This document shows positions 1 to 4,771 of a stretch of 13,541 bases of DNA, piece by piece. This DNA is from an uncultured Lachnospiraceae bacterium. Lineage in GTDB: Bacteria > Bacillota_A > Clostridia > TANB77 > CAG-508. Position 1 is the stretch's first letter; the number at the start of each line of letters is the position of its first letter. Location: assembly GCA_947165105.1 (NCBI GenBank), contig CAMUZC010000042.1:1-13541 (forward strand). Reading direction: 5' to 3'. Below the pieces are notes generated by a model. The model made no database searches, was not told where the DNA came from, and was given only the letters and a program-made list of their open reading frames with translations. The translations under genes were made by a program, and so were the position numbers.

Positions 1-479
1 ATATTAAAGAAAAAAAAGAAAATAATGAAAATATTTCCGAACTTGAAAAAAAAGTTGAGGAGGTAAAAGAATATTTAAAACAATATCGGACACAAAATTG
101 TCCGATTCTCGGAAAACTTTGGTATAAGAGCGCATCTTTAACGCCTTTTGTTAGTGGTACTTCAGATGTCTTATACAGTGAATTACGGTCTGAAATCGAT
201 GCGCTAACGGAATATCTAAAAAAACTGCAAGACAAAAAAAATCAAGAACGTGAAAAAAAACGGTTACCGGCTTGTAATCTTATTGTAAAAAGTTACGAAA
301 AAAACGAAGACGGAAGCGATAATTTAAGTAAAGTAATTTGCACTACTTTCCTAATAAATGTCTTTGATTTAGAGCAAATTAAAGATGAAAACAAACGACG
401 ATTCCCGTTAATTTGTCGAATGTGGAGCCAGTTTATTAACGATTGTATTAACAAAAATTTTCAAGAAAATAATTATTAA
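1..479 (+). CDS. 3' end of an unknown coiled-coil protein (partial)
   Basis: An open frame runs from the window edge (first full codon at base 3) to TAA at 477-479, giving the last 158 residues of a longer protein. The start lies upstream. The visible N-terminal part is highly charged and looks like a coiled coil (ELEKKVEEVKEYLKQ). A second charged helix, rich in Lys/Glu, follows around residues 65-85 of the fragment. The C-terminal half is more globular, with aromatic residues and several Cys, and ends in MWSQFINDCINKNF. I do not recognise a family. It sits directly ahead of a string of small accessory genes, separated by 7 bp from the next start. It could belong to a replication or DNA-processing module, but nothing in the fragment proves that. 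Confidence 0.75.
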   Translation, partial: IKEKKENNENISELEKKVEEVKEYLKQYRTQNCPILGKLWYKSASLTPFVSGTSDVLYSELRSEIDALTEYLKKLQDKKNQEREKKRLPACNLIVKSYEKNEDGSDNLSKVICTTFLINVFDLEQIKDENKRRFPLICRMWSQFINDCINKNFQENNY

Positions 480-486
480 AAATGCT

Positions 487-645
487 ATGAAATATAAAAA
501 GAAAAAAAGGCAACTTCGACATTTCCTTGCATCTACTTTCAACTTGTATACAAGGAAAATGTCTCTAAAAAATTTGAAATTCTTTTATAAAGAATTTTTA
601 TACATAAACGAATATATTAATCGAATAAATAACACAAATCAATAA
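487..645 (+). CDS. Small basic orphan protein (52 aa)
   Basis: ATG at 487 opens a 52-codon frame ending in TAA at 643-645, two bases before the radical SAM gene. The product begins MKYKKKKRQLRHFLAST, is very rich in Lys/Arg at the N-terminus and aromatic (Phe/Tyr) in the second half, and has no hydrophobic membrane segment. The tight spacing on both sides supports it as a real gene in an operon. Its N-terminus resembles two other small proteins in this window: the one at 3250 also starts MKYKK, and the one at 3024 shares KRQLR. The strong positive charge would suit nucleic-acid binding, but that is inference and no known family is recognised. Confidence 0.55.
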   Translation: MKYKKKKRQLRHFLASTFNLYTRKMSLKNLKFFYKEFLYINEYINRINNTNQ

Positions 646-647
646 TT

Positions 648-1580
648 ATGAATATTGGTTTAATAGATGTAGACGGACACGGTTTCCCGAATTTAGCACT
701 TATGAAAATTTCACGATATTACAAGAATCAAGGTTGTAATGTCGAATGGTACAATATATTTAATCACTATGATATTGTATATTTAAGCAAAGTTTTTACG
801 TTTACGCCTGATTATCAGTATTTTATTAATAACGCTGATAAAGTCGAAAAAGGCGGCACAGGATATAAATTATATGAAAAAAAATTACCCGTTGAAATAG
901 ATTCATTACAGCCTGATTATAGTATCTATAATAATATTGTTGATTCAAAAACGGCATACGGTTTTTTAACAAGAGGTTGCATCCGGTCTTGTAAATGGTG
1001 TATTGTTCCTAAAAAAGAGGGGAAAATTTATCCTTATATGGACATTCAAGAAGTTGCAATTGAAAACAGAAATAAAATTATTTTGATGGATAACAACATA
1101 TTAAGCTCTGATTATGGTATTGAACAAATTGAAAAAATAATCAAATTAAATTTAAAAGTGGATTTTAATCAAGATTTAGATTGTCGGTTAGTTGATAATG
1201 AAATTGCAAAAATTTTAGTTAAGGTTAAATGGCTTAAGTACATACGATTTGCGTGTGATACATCGGCACAATTGCCTTATTTATTCCGTGCGTGTGATTT
1301 GTTAAAACAAAACGGATATAGCGGATCGGTTTTTATGAATGTCCTTTTAACAGATAATATTTCAGAATGTATAAACCGCATTAATGCAATACGAAAATAT
1401 AAAGATTTGCGTTTACTCCCGTTTGCTCAGCCTTTTATAGATTTTGACGGCAAAAGGAATCCTCCGCAATGGCAAAAAGATATGGCACGCTGGTGCAATA
1501 GAAAAGAAATATTTAACACCACTGAGTTTAAGGATTACAGACCACGCAAACACGAAGTTTGCAGTATGTATTTAGAATAA
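648..1580 (+). CDS. Phage-type radical SAM protein
   Basis: A 310-residue radical SAM enzyme. The cluster-binding motif CxxxCxxC is clear as C111-I-R-S-C115-K-W-C118, preceded by the TRG turn usual in this superfamily; the three cysteines should hold a 4Fe-4S cluster that cleaves S-adenosylmethionine. The N-terminal 100 residues (GLIDVDGHGFPNLALMKIS, then YLSKVFTFTPDY and GGTGY) look like the cobalamin-binding-like Rossmann domain that often precedes radical SAM cores. I recognise this GLIDVDG...FPNLALMKIS architecture from proteins in phages and mobile elements of gut bacteria; their substrate is unknown to me. The length is complete and the start is two bases after the previous stop. No maturase, peptide precursor or tRNA-modification partner is visible nearby. 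Confidence 0.9.
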   Translation: MNIGLIDVDGHGFPNLALMKISRYYKNQGCNVEWYNIFNHYDIVYLSKVFTFTPDYQYFINNADKVEKGGTGYKLYEKKLPVEIDSLQPDYSIYNNIVDSKTAYGFLTRGCIRSCKWCIVPKKEGKIYPYMDIQEVAIENRNKIILMDNNILSSDYGIEQIEKIIKLNLKVDFNQDLDCRLVDNEIAKILVKVKWLKYIRFACDTSAQLPYLFRACDLLKQNGYSGSVFMNVLLTDNISECINRINAIRKYKDLRLLPFAQPFIDFDGKRNPPQWQKDMARWCNRKEIFNTTEFKDYRPRKHEVCSMYLE

Positions 1581-1610
1581 AATATTGTTTAACATATAAA
1601 TAAAATAATC

Positions 1611-1826
1611 ATGAAAAACAAAGACAAAGAACTTGAAGAATTAATCCGTTTAAAAAATACTACTGAAGCGCTATTCACAACAATACAGTATATTTATTTA
1701 AATGATTTAAAAGTAGATGATTTAGACGTTGCACGTTTAAAAAATATTACAACTGATTTATTTAATCAGAAAATCAACAATTTAAAAATAAATAATTATG
1801 AAAAACAGTCCTTACATGAAGATTAA
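1611..1826 (+). CDS. Small acidic helical orphan protein (71 aa)
   Basis: ATG at 1611 follows a typical A/T-rich leader 30 bp after the radical SAM stop. The product starts MKNKDKELEELIRLKNTTEALF and appears almost wholly alpha-helical, with heptad-like spacing of Leu/Ile, so it may dimerise. No motif or membrane segment is visible. The last 29 bases overlap the next gene in another frame, a normal arrangement in compact phage early regions and a hint of translational coupling. I do not recognise it. Confidence 0.6.
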   Translation: MKNKDKELEELIRLKNTTEALFTTIQYIYLNDLKVDDLDVARLKNITTDLFNQKINNLKINNYEKQSLHED

Positions 1827-1965
1827 GAAGTGGGAAAATCAGTTAAATAGCTATTATTTTCACGCTGAAAGATGCCTTGAAAAAGAAATCTTTTGCACCT
1901 ATAACAAAAAACGTTATGATATGATTTGTCGAAATCTTGATAAATTAATAGATAAGCATCATTAA
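1798..1965 (+). CDS. Small basic orphan protein (55 aa)
   Basis: ATG at 1798 (context AATAATTATG, the same leader type as the radical SAM gene) opens 55 codons ending in TAA at 1963-1965. The product begins MKNSPYMKIKKWENQLNSYY and is helical, basic and aromatic, with two Cys but no zinc-finger spacing. It overlaps the previous gene by 29 bp and ends nine bases before a strong intrinsic terminator, so it is probably the last gene of this transcript. An internal ATG at codon 7 is an alternative start. No family is recognised. Confidence 0.55.
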   Translation: MKNSPYMKIKKWENQLNSYYFHAERCLEKEIFCTYNKKRYDMICRNLDKLIDKHH

Positions 1966-1973
1966 TTTTACCC

Positions 1974-2012
1974 GTTGCAAAACGTTAAAAAACAACGTTT
2001 TGCAACTTTTTT
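1974..2012 (+). terminator. Intrinsic terminator, perfect 13-bp stem
   Basis: GTTGCAAAACGTT (1974-1986) and AACGTTTTGCAAC (1994-2006) are perfect inverted repeats around a 7-base loop, followed by six T (2007-2012). It lies nine bases after the stop of the 55-residue gene and should end the transcript coming from the radical SAM side. Its TTGCAAAAC core recurs in the dyad at 3568-3608. Confidence 0.85.
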
Positions 2013-2036
2013 AATAAAAAAGATAAATAAAATTTT

Positions 2037-2064
2037 TTTGTACGTAAAAAAAAATCTAAGTTTG
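2037..2064 (+). promoter_or_regulatory. Putative Bacteroidetes-type promoter
   Basis: TAAGTTTG at 2057-2064 fits the Bacteroidetes -7 consensus TAnnTTTG, with a TTTG at 2037-2040 as the -33 element. The 16-bp gap is shorter than the usual 19-21 bp, so it is a weaker match than the promoters at 3439 and 3616. It lies just after a terminator and would start a transcript near 2071, running into the structured RNA at 2119-2192. Confidence 0.4.
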
Positions 2065-2118
2065 CAGCGTACACAATAAACTTCATCACAAGACTTAATA
2101 GATACCTATAAAATATTT

Positions 2119-2204
2119 GCGGTGTCCCTTTCGGTTTCAGTAATGAGCCGAGCTTGCTTTTGAAGTTGCAAGTGTACAAAGGGTAACACCGCTAATTTTT
2201 TTTT
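2119..2204 (+). ncRNA. Predicted three-way-junction RNA ending in a T-run
   Basis: An outer stem pairs 2119-2131 (GCGGTGTCCCTTT) with 2178-2192 (AAAGGG, a two-base TA bulge, ACACCGC). Inside it are two smaller hairpins: CGGTT 2132-2136 with AGCCG 2146-2150 (one G-U pair), and CTTGC 2153-2157 with GCAAG 2168-2172. Nine T follow at 2196-2204, directly before the next ATG. The element could be a small RNA with its own terminator, or a leader that controls the gene at 2205/2232 by termination or by hiding its start. Its length (74 bases) is tRNA-like, but it lacks a T-loop and a four-arm fold. I do not recognise a known riboswitch or ribozyme. Confidence 0.5.
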
Positions 2205-2474
2205 ATGTACAATTTTAAAAACTTCAACAAAATGGAAAATTTAAAACTTTCACAAATCAACACGTTGTTTACGTGTGCGGAAAATGTTAATAACATTTTC
2301 AATGTAGCTTATAAAATAGCTACAAAAATAAATTATCCTGATTTGCAAGGCTTAACAGATGCTGCGCAAGAATTAAATCGTAATTTGTTTTTAATCGCAA
2401 ATTTCTTATACAATCCTGAAGCAGAACAATTTGTTGATGCTGTAATAGAAAAAGAAAAACAACTTTCACTTTAA
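2205..2474 (+). CDS. Small helical orphan protein (89 aa)
   Basis: The frame runs from ATG at 2205 to the stop at 2472-2474. A second in-frame ATG at 2232 would give an 80-residue protein starting MENLKLSQINTLFTCAENVN. The later start is attractive because the first ATG lies right in the T-run after a strong hairpin, so a transcript ending or starting there would miss it. The product is amphipathic and helical (AENVNNIFNVAYKIATKIN, then LTDAAQELNRNLFLIANFL), acidic at the C-terminus, and has no clear membrane segment. It stands alone between two RNA structures, which suggests separate regulation. No family is recognised. Confidence 0.6.
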   Translation: MYNFKNFNKMENLKLSQINTLFTCAENVNNIFNVAYKIATKINYPDLQGLTDAAQELNRNLFLIANFLYNPEAEQFVDAVIEKEKQLSL

Positions 2475-2504
2475 CATTCCACGCTTGGCCCTGAGGAAAA
2501 AAAG

Positions 2505-2543
2505 CCCGGAAAGCTTGCCGGGTACGAAAGTACCCGGTTTTTT
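2505..2543 (+). terminator. Terminator with a competing upstream stem (attenuator-like)
   Basis: CCGGGTAC (2518-2525), loop GAAA and GTACCCGG (2530-2537) form a perfect 8-bp hairpin followed by six T. The same CCGGG (2518-2522) can instead pair with CCCGG at 2505-2509, closing an 8-base loop and breaking the terminator stem. The two folds are mutually exclusive, the geometry of an attenuator. It lies between the genes at 2205 and 2577. Confidence 0.75.
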
Positions 2544-2576
2544 AACTAAAAGTTTAACATTAAAACTATAAGTAAT

Positions 2577-2753
2577 ATGAACTACGATTTTTCACAAAAT
2601 ACAGAAGCAGAAAAAAAGCAAATCAAAAATAGTTGTTTGCAGAATATAAAAAAGTTGTTATTAATGCTCCGAAAAAAGCCAAATAACAACGAATTTATAA
2701 AAAGTAATATTCAACAAAACATCAACAAATTAAAAGCTTTAAACAATGAATAA
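2577..2753 (+). CDS. Small basic orphan protein (58 aa)
   Basis: ATG at 2577 opens 58 codons ending in TAA at 2751-2753. The product begins MNYDFSQNTEAEKKQIKNSC and has a Lys/Leu-rich helix (NIKKLLLMLRKK) followed by an Asn-rich helix. Its last eight bases overlap the start of the next gene (ATGAATAA), strongly suggesting translational coupling and supporting it as a real gene. It lies 33 bp after the attenuator-like terminator, so its expression probably depends on read-through there. No family is recognised. Confidence 0.6.
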   Translation: MNYDFSQNTEAEKKQIKNSCLQNIKKLLLMLRKKPNNNEFIKSNIQQNINKLKALNNE

Positions 2754-3027
2754 CGAAAAATTTATAAATAAACAAATTGCAGATATGAGTTGCTTTAAAG
2801 AATTTAAAACCGTTTACGAAACTTATATTTGTAAAATCGAAAACGTAAAATATACGATTATTGCATACGACGATGAAAACAACTCCGTGAAAAGAATTTT
2901 AATCCTTTATCCAACGGGATTGTATAAATCAATCACTTACAATCTTTTAAGTACTGAAAGCTTTTTTTCTTACTTAAAAAGAATGCTTGAAAATGATACT
3001 TATATCCTAAATATTCTAAAAAAATGA
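2746..3027 (+). CDS. Small alpha/beta orphan protein (93 aa)
   Basis: A 93-residue protein that overlaps both neighbours: by eight bases upstream and by ATGA downstream. It begins MNNEKFINKQIADMSCFKEF. The middle looks like a small beta-sheet (TYICKIENVKYTIIAYDDENN, then KRILILYP), followed by C-terminal helices (FFSYLKRMLENDTYILNILKK). There is no signal peptide, membrane segment or catalytic motif. The overlaps show it is translated together with the genes at 2577 and 3024, so the three may act together. The family is not recognised. Confidence 0.65.
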   Translation: MNNEKFINKQIADMSCFKEFKTVYETYICKIENVKYTIIAYDDENNSVKRILILYPTGLYKSITYNLLSTESFFSYLKRMLENDTYILNILKK

Positions 3028-3236
3028 ATTGGTATTTGAACAAAAGAAAACGTCAGTTACGGCGTTGGTTGAACAAATCAACAAATTTTCGTCGAAATGT
3101 TGTAAGAAAGTTAAAATTTGTTGAATTAAGCTATTTATATTCGCTGTGGGCATCTCCGCATTATTTTAACGATTATTGGGATTTTTTATATAAAAAATAC
3201 CGTTATATTTTGCAAAAACAAAAAAAATCTAACTAA
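3024..3236 (+). CDS. Small very basic aromatic orphan protein (70 aa)
   Basis: It starts at the ATGA overlap with the preceding gene. The product begins MNWYLNKRKRQLRRWLNKST and is dense in Arg/Lys in the first half and in Tyr/Trp in the second (FNDYWDFLYKKYRYILQKQ). It shares the K/R-rich KRQLR core with the 52-residue protein at 487. It may bind nucleic acid, judged from charge only. No known domain is visible. Confidence 0.6.
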   Translation: MNWYLNKRKRQLRRWLNKSTNFRRNVVRKLKFVELSYLYSLWASPHYFNDYWDFLYKKYRYILQKQKKSN

Positions 3237-3249
3237 ATATTTATTTTTA

Positions 3250-3426
3250 ATGAAATATAAAAAATTAAAACGAATGTATTATAATCTTTTTAAGGCTAAA
3301 AGAGATTTTTTAATTTCTTGCGGCATTAAATATCCGTCAAAGAATTGTTATTCTTTCAGGTTCTTAAAAAGAAAAGCATTTGCGAAAGTAATAAAATCTG
3401 AGGAATATATTATTGATGTAATATAA
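3250..3426 (+). CDS. Small basic orphan protein (58 aa)
   Basis: ATG at 3250 opens 58 codons to TAA at 3424-3426. The product starts MKYKKLKRMYYNLFKAKRDF, continues through a Cys/Tyr-containing turn (SCGIKYPSKNCYSF) and ends in EEYIIDVI. The first five residues match those of the 52-residue protein at 487, including nearly identical DNA (ATGAAATATAAAAA), suggesting the small basic genes arose by duplication. It is 13 bp after the previous stop and is the last gene before the non-coding control region. Function unknown. Confidence 0.55.
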   Translation: MKYKKLKRMYYNLFKAKRDFLISCGIKYPSKNCYSFRFLKRKAFAKVIKSEEYIIDVI

Positions 3427-3438
3427 CCTGATTTTAAT

Positions 3439-3469
3439 TTTGCAGATTCAAAAATTTTATTTACTTTTG
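3439..3469 (+). promoter_or_regulatory. Bacteroidetes promoter, consensus match (P1)
   Basis: TTTG at 3439-3442, exactly 19 bp, then TACTTTTG at 3462-3469: a full match to the Bacteroidetes housekeeping promoter TTTG-N19-21-TAnnTTTG. Transcription should begin near 3476. No coding frame follows before the terminator at 3510-3536, so the product would be an RNA of about 60 bases. Confidence 0.65.
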
Positions 3470-3475
3470 TAGTGT

Positions 3476-3536
3476 TAAACATTTATTCGACATCTTAATA
3501 TCATTTCTTTGCCGCACTCTTGCGGCATTTTTTTTT
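3476..3536 (+). ncRNA. Candidate small RNA of about 60 bases
   Basis: The interval between promoter P1 and the terminator at 3510-3536 contains no start codon with a reading frame. It would encode an unstructured A/U-rich 5' part and the terminator hairpin. It may be a regulatory RNA or an attenuated leader; the start site is estimated from the promoter position. Confidence 0.35.
3510..3536 (+). terminator. Intrinsic terminator, 7-bp G/C-rich stem
   Basis: TGCCGCA (3510-3516), loop CTCT, TGCGGCA (3521-3527), then nine T (3528-3536). It is a textbook intrinsic terminator on the + strand, placed about 60 bases after the predicted start of P1. Confidence 0.85.
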
Positions 3537-3558
3537 AGTTTTTGTTGATTTTTCTCTT

Positions 3559-3608
3559 AGGTATATGATAGGTTTTGCAAAGGTTTTTATAAGGTTTGCA
3601 AAACCTAT
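3559..3608. repeat. Four AGGT iteron-like repeats (11-bp period) with a 14-bp dyad
   Basis: AGGT begins at 3559, 3570, 3581 and 3592, exactly 11 bp apart: AGGTATATGAT, AGGTTTTGCAA, AGGTTTTTATA, AGGTTTGCAAA. Overlapping them is a perfect inverted repeat, ATAGGTTTTGCAAA (3568-3581) with TTTGCAAAACCTAT (3595-3608), followed by a run of T and an AT-rich stretch. The helical-turn spacing fits a protein binding one DNA face repeatedly, as Rep proteins do at iterons or repressors at operators. The dyad plus T-run could also act as a terminator. Confidence 0.6.
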
Positions 3609-3615
3609 ATTTTTT

Positions 3616-3646
3616 TTTGTTTTTATATTATTATTTCTTATTTTTG
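3616..3646 (+). promoter_or_regulatory. Bacteroidetes promoter, consensus match (P2)
   Basis: TTTG at 3616-3619, 19 bp, then TATTTTTG at 3639-3646: again a full match to TTTG-N19-TAnnTTTG. It lies directly after the iteron-like repeats, so a protein bound there could control it. The predicted start is near 3653 and no coding frame follows before the terminator at 3712-3748. Confidence 0.6.
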
Positions 3647-3652
3647 TAGCAT

Positions 3653-3748
3653 AATTCTTTCATATTATCCCGCTGTGAAGCGGCGTTTCTTTAGGTTAAA
3701 TATATACATCGAAAAAAAAAGAGTTCATCTTCCGAACTCTTTTTTTTT
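3653..3748 (+). ncRNA. Candidate small RNA of about 95 bases
   Basis: This interval between promoter P2 and the 15-bp terminator has no usable open frame. It contains a hairpin CCGCT-GTGA-AGCGG (3670-3683) with a GNRA-type loop, typical of stable RNA. The region next to possible iterons would suit an RNA that controls replication or early expression, but this is inference. The start is estimated from the promoter. Confidence 0.4.
3712..3748. terminator. Bidirectional terminator, 15-bp stem
   Basis: Nine A plus GAGTTC (3712-3726) and GAACTC plus nine T (3734-3748) are perfect complements around a 7-base loop (ATCTTCC). Because an A-run precedes and a T-run follows, it can work on either strand. 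Confidence 0.8.
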
Positions 3749-3755
3749 GTTTTTT

Positions 3756-3788
3756 TTTGCATAATTACTCAAAAATATAATACTTTTG
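3756..3788 (+). promoter_or_regulatory. Bacteroidetes promoter for the gene at 3841 (P3)
   Basis: TTTG at 3756-3759 and TACTTTTG at 3781-3788 are separated by 21 bp, within the known range for this promoter type. The predicted start near 3795 gives a leader of about 45 bases to the ATG at 3841. Confidence 0.55.
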
Positions 3789-3840
3789 CTATCAGTTTAA
3801 TATAAAACTCTCAGTATTAATCATTTTAATCTTATTTATC

Positions 3841-4044
3841 ATGGTAAAAGAAAGATATAAAACCCCTTCTGAAATCATTGAAAATAATCCCAAAATTTCA
3901 AAGATTTGGGATTGTCGGCAAATCGGTTATTTGTTTTATTGTAAGCTAATTAGCGGTAAAAAATTACCTCGTGGCTGTCTTGTTTCGGAGCGTGAAGTAT
4001 TAGAAATTTTTAATCGTTATATATTGTGTAATGACAATTCCTAA
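3841..4044 (+). CDS. Small basic orphan protein, possible regulator (67 aa)
   Basis: A monocistronic 67-residue gene with its own promoter (3756-3788) and a hairpin after it (4069-4113). The product begins MVKERYKTPSEIIENNPKISK and continues WDCRQIGYLFYCKLISGKKLP, then SEREVLEIFNRYI. Two helices separated by a short turn (DCRQIGYLFYCKL and SEREVLEIFNRY) could form a small winged-helix or helix-turn-helix fold of the excisionase/MerR kind; this is weak inference from pattern only. Its position, between two signal-rich intergenic regions and just before the large late operon, would suit a small DNA-binding regulator. No catalytic motif or membrane segment is visible. Confidence 0.6.
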   Translation: MVKERYKTPSEIIENNPKISKIWDCRQIGYLFYCKLISGKKLPRGCLVSEREVLEIFNRYILCNDNS

Positions 4045-4050
4045 TTCTCA

Positions 4051-4082
4051 ATTGTCTTTATTTTATTTATCGTATAGCTTTG
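4051..4082 (+). promoter_or_regulatory. Putative promoter of the late (virion) operon (P4)
   Basis: TAGCTTTG at 4075-4082 matches TAnnTTTG; 20 bp upstream is ATTG (4051-4054), three of four matches to TTTG. Transcription would start near 4089, about 120 bases before the first late gene. The -7 box lies inside the left arm of the dyad at 4069-4113, so a protein bound to that dyad would block it. Confidence 0.45.
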
Positions 4083-4113
4083 ACGCAATTTATTTGAGTT
4101 TAAGTTATACGAT
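4069..4113. repeat. 12-bp dyad over the late promoter (operator or terminator)
   Basis: The arms 4069-4080 (ATCGTATAGCTT) and 4102-4113 (AAGTTATACGAT) pair at 12 positions with one G-U in RNA; the outer eight bases are a perfect inverted repeat. The arms are 33 bp apart centre to centre, about three helical turns, and straddle the -7 box and predicted start of P4, as an operator would. A T-rich run follows (4113-4123), so it could equally terminate the gene at 3841. Confidence 0.5.
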
Positions 4114-4194
4114 TTTTATTTTTACAGTTATTGAATAAAGTAGATTGTTTTTCGGCTAAGTCGTGAGATTTAGCCGATATTGTAAAAATAAAAA
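4113..4194. repeat. Nested inverted repeats in the late leader
   Basis: An outer perfect 14-bp inverted repeat, TTTTTATTTTTACA (4113-4126) with TGTAAAAATAAAAA (4181-4194), encloses an inner perfect 8-bp repeat, TCGGCTAA (4152-4159) with TTAGCCGA (4170-4177), loop of ten. Together they would fold the leader RNA into a long hairpin ending 15 bases before the ATG at 4210. It could be a translational control or mRNA-stabilising structure, or a DNA recognition site. Confidence 0.6.
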
Positions 4195-4209
4195 TATAAA
4201 ATCAAAATA

Positions 4210-4770
4210 ATGGCTGAAGAGAAAAAAACACACCCGCTTTTATGGGTTGCACTTATTGGTGCTGGCGTTGCTGCATACTCGTATTTTAAAACAGCAAAAG
4301 CGGCGTTAAATCTTGATTATCGTGTTACTAAATTTCAGATTTACAATTTAGTAAAAGACGGTAATTTGGTTTTACGTTTGCAAATTTTATTTACGAATCG
4401 TGAAGCATCGCAAATTGTTGTTAATAATATTGATTTATCAGCATATCTTAATAGTATCTATTCAAGAAGTGAAGACGGCAGTATTACTGTTTATAATAAC
4501 GGTGATTTTTTTGCACGTCTGAAAGATGATAGAGGATTTGTGATTGCCGCAAATTCAGATACTTATCAAGATTTTTATATAAATGTTTCGTGGAAAGATT
4601 TAGGAAAAATTCTTGCATTTAATATCGTCGATATTGTTCGGTTTATTGCAAATAATAATGTCCGTGAAATGGTTAATGAATTACTCAGTAAACCGGTATT
4701 AATCAAAGGCGATGTTAAGGCAGAAAATATAAAATTTCCTATTACTCAAGTAGTTAGTGTAACTAATTAA
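4210..4770 (+). CDS. N-terminally anchored LEA2-like protein, probable virion component
   Basis: A 186-residue protein that opens the long late operon. Residues 10-26 (LLWVALIGAGVAAYSYF) form one membrane anchor after a short charged start without a signal-peptidase site. The rest is beta-rich: LDYRVTKFQIYNLV, LVLRLQILFTNREASQIVVNNIDLS, then a YNNGDFF turn and later strands (DTYQDFYINVSW). This order resembles the LEA type 2/WHy beta-sandwich, where NP-like residues follow the third strand; here NRE replaces NP, so the match is imperfect. The next gene starts one base after its stop, so the two are co-translated. It is probably a structural protein with a domain facing one side of a membrane. 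The family call is moderate only. Confidence 0.7.
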   Translation: MAEEKKTHPLLWVALIGAGVAAYSYFKTAKAALNLDYRVTKFQIYNLVKDGNLVLRLQILFTNREASQIVVNNIDLSAYLNSIYSRSEDGSITVYNNGDFFARLKDDRGFVIAANSDTYQDFYINVSWKDLGKILAFNIVDIVRFIANNNVREMVNELLSKPVLIKGDVKAENIKFPITQVVSVTN

Positions 4771-4771
4771 A

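Larger units (their letters stand above)
3427..3840 (+). other. 414-bp non-coding control region
   Basis: No open frame with a credible start is seen on either strand. The region holds, in order, a promoter (3439-3469), a terminator (3510-3536), four 11-bp AGGT repeats overlapping a 14-bp dyad (3559-3608), a second promoter (3616-3646), a GTGA-loop hairpin (3670-3683), a 15-bp terminator hairpin (3712-3748) and a third promoter (3756-3788) serving the gene at 3841. This density of signals is typical of a replication origin or a control locus between early and late modules. Confidence 0.7.

Noticed and set aside
1985..2179. Minus-strand frame of 64 codons between two + strand genes
   Set aside because: It covers the terminator hairpin and the structured RNA, has no promoter or coding-like composition, and its translation is a by-product of A/T-rich repeats.
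2119..2192. tRNA gene (74 bases closed by a 7-bp G/C-rich stem)
   Set aside because: There is no T-loop, no anticodon arm of the right size and no four-arm fold; the pairing is a three-way junction.
2488..2537. Hammerhead-like ribozyme (CTGAGGA followed later by GAAA)
   Set aside because: The helix that must start right after CTGANGA is missing; the GAAA is simply the loop of a terminator hairpin.
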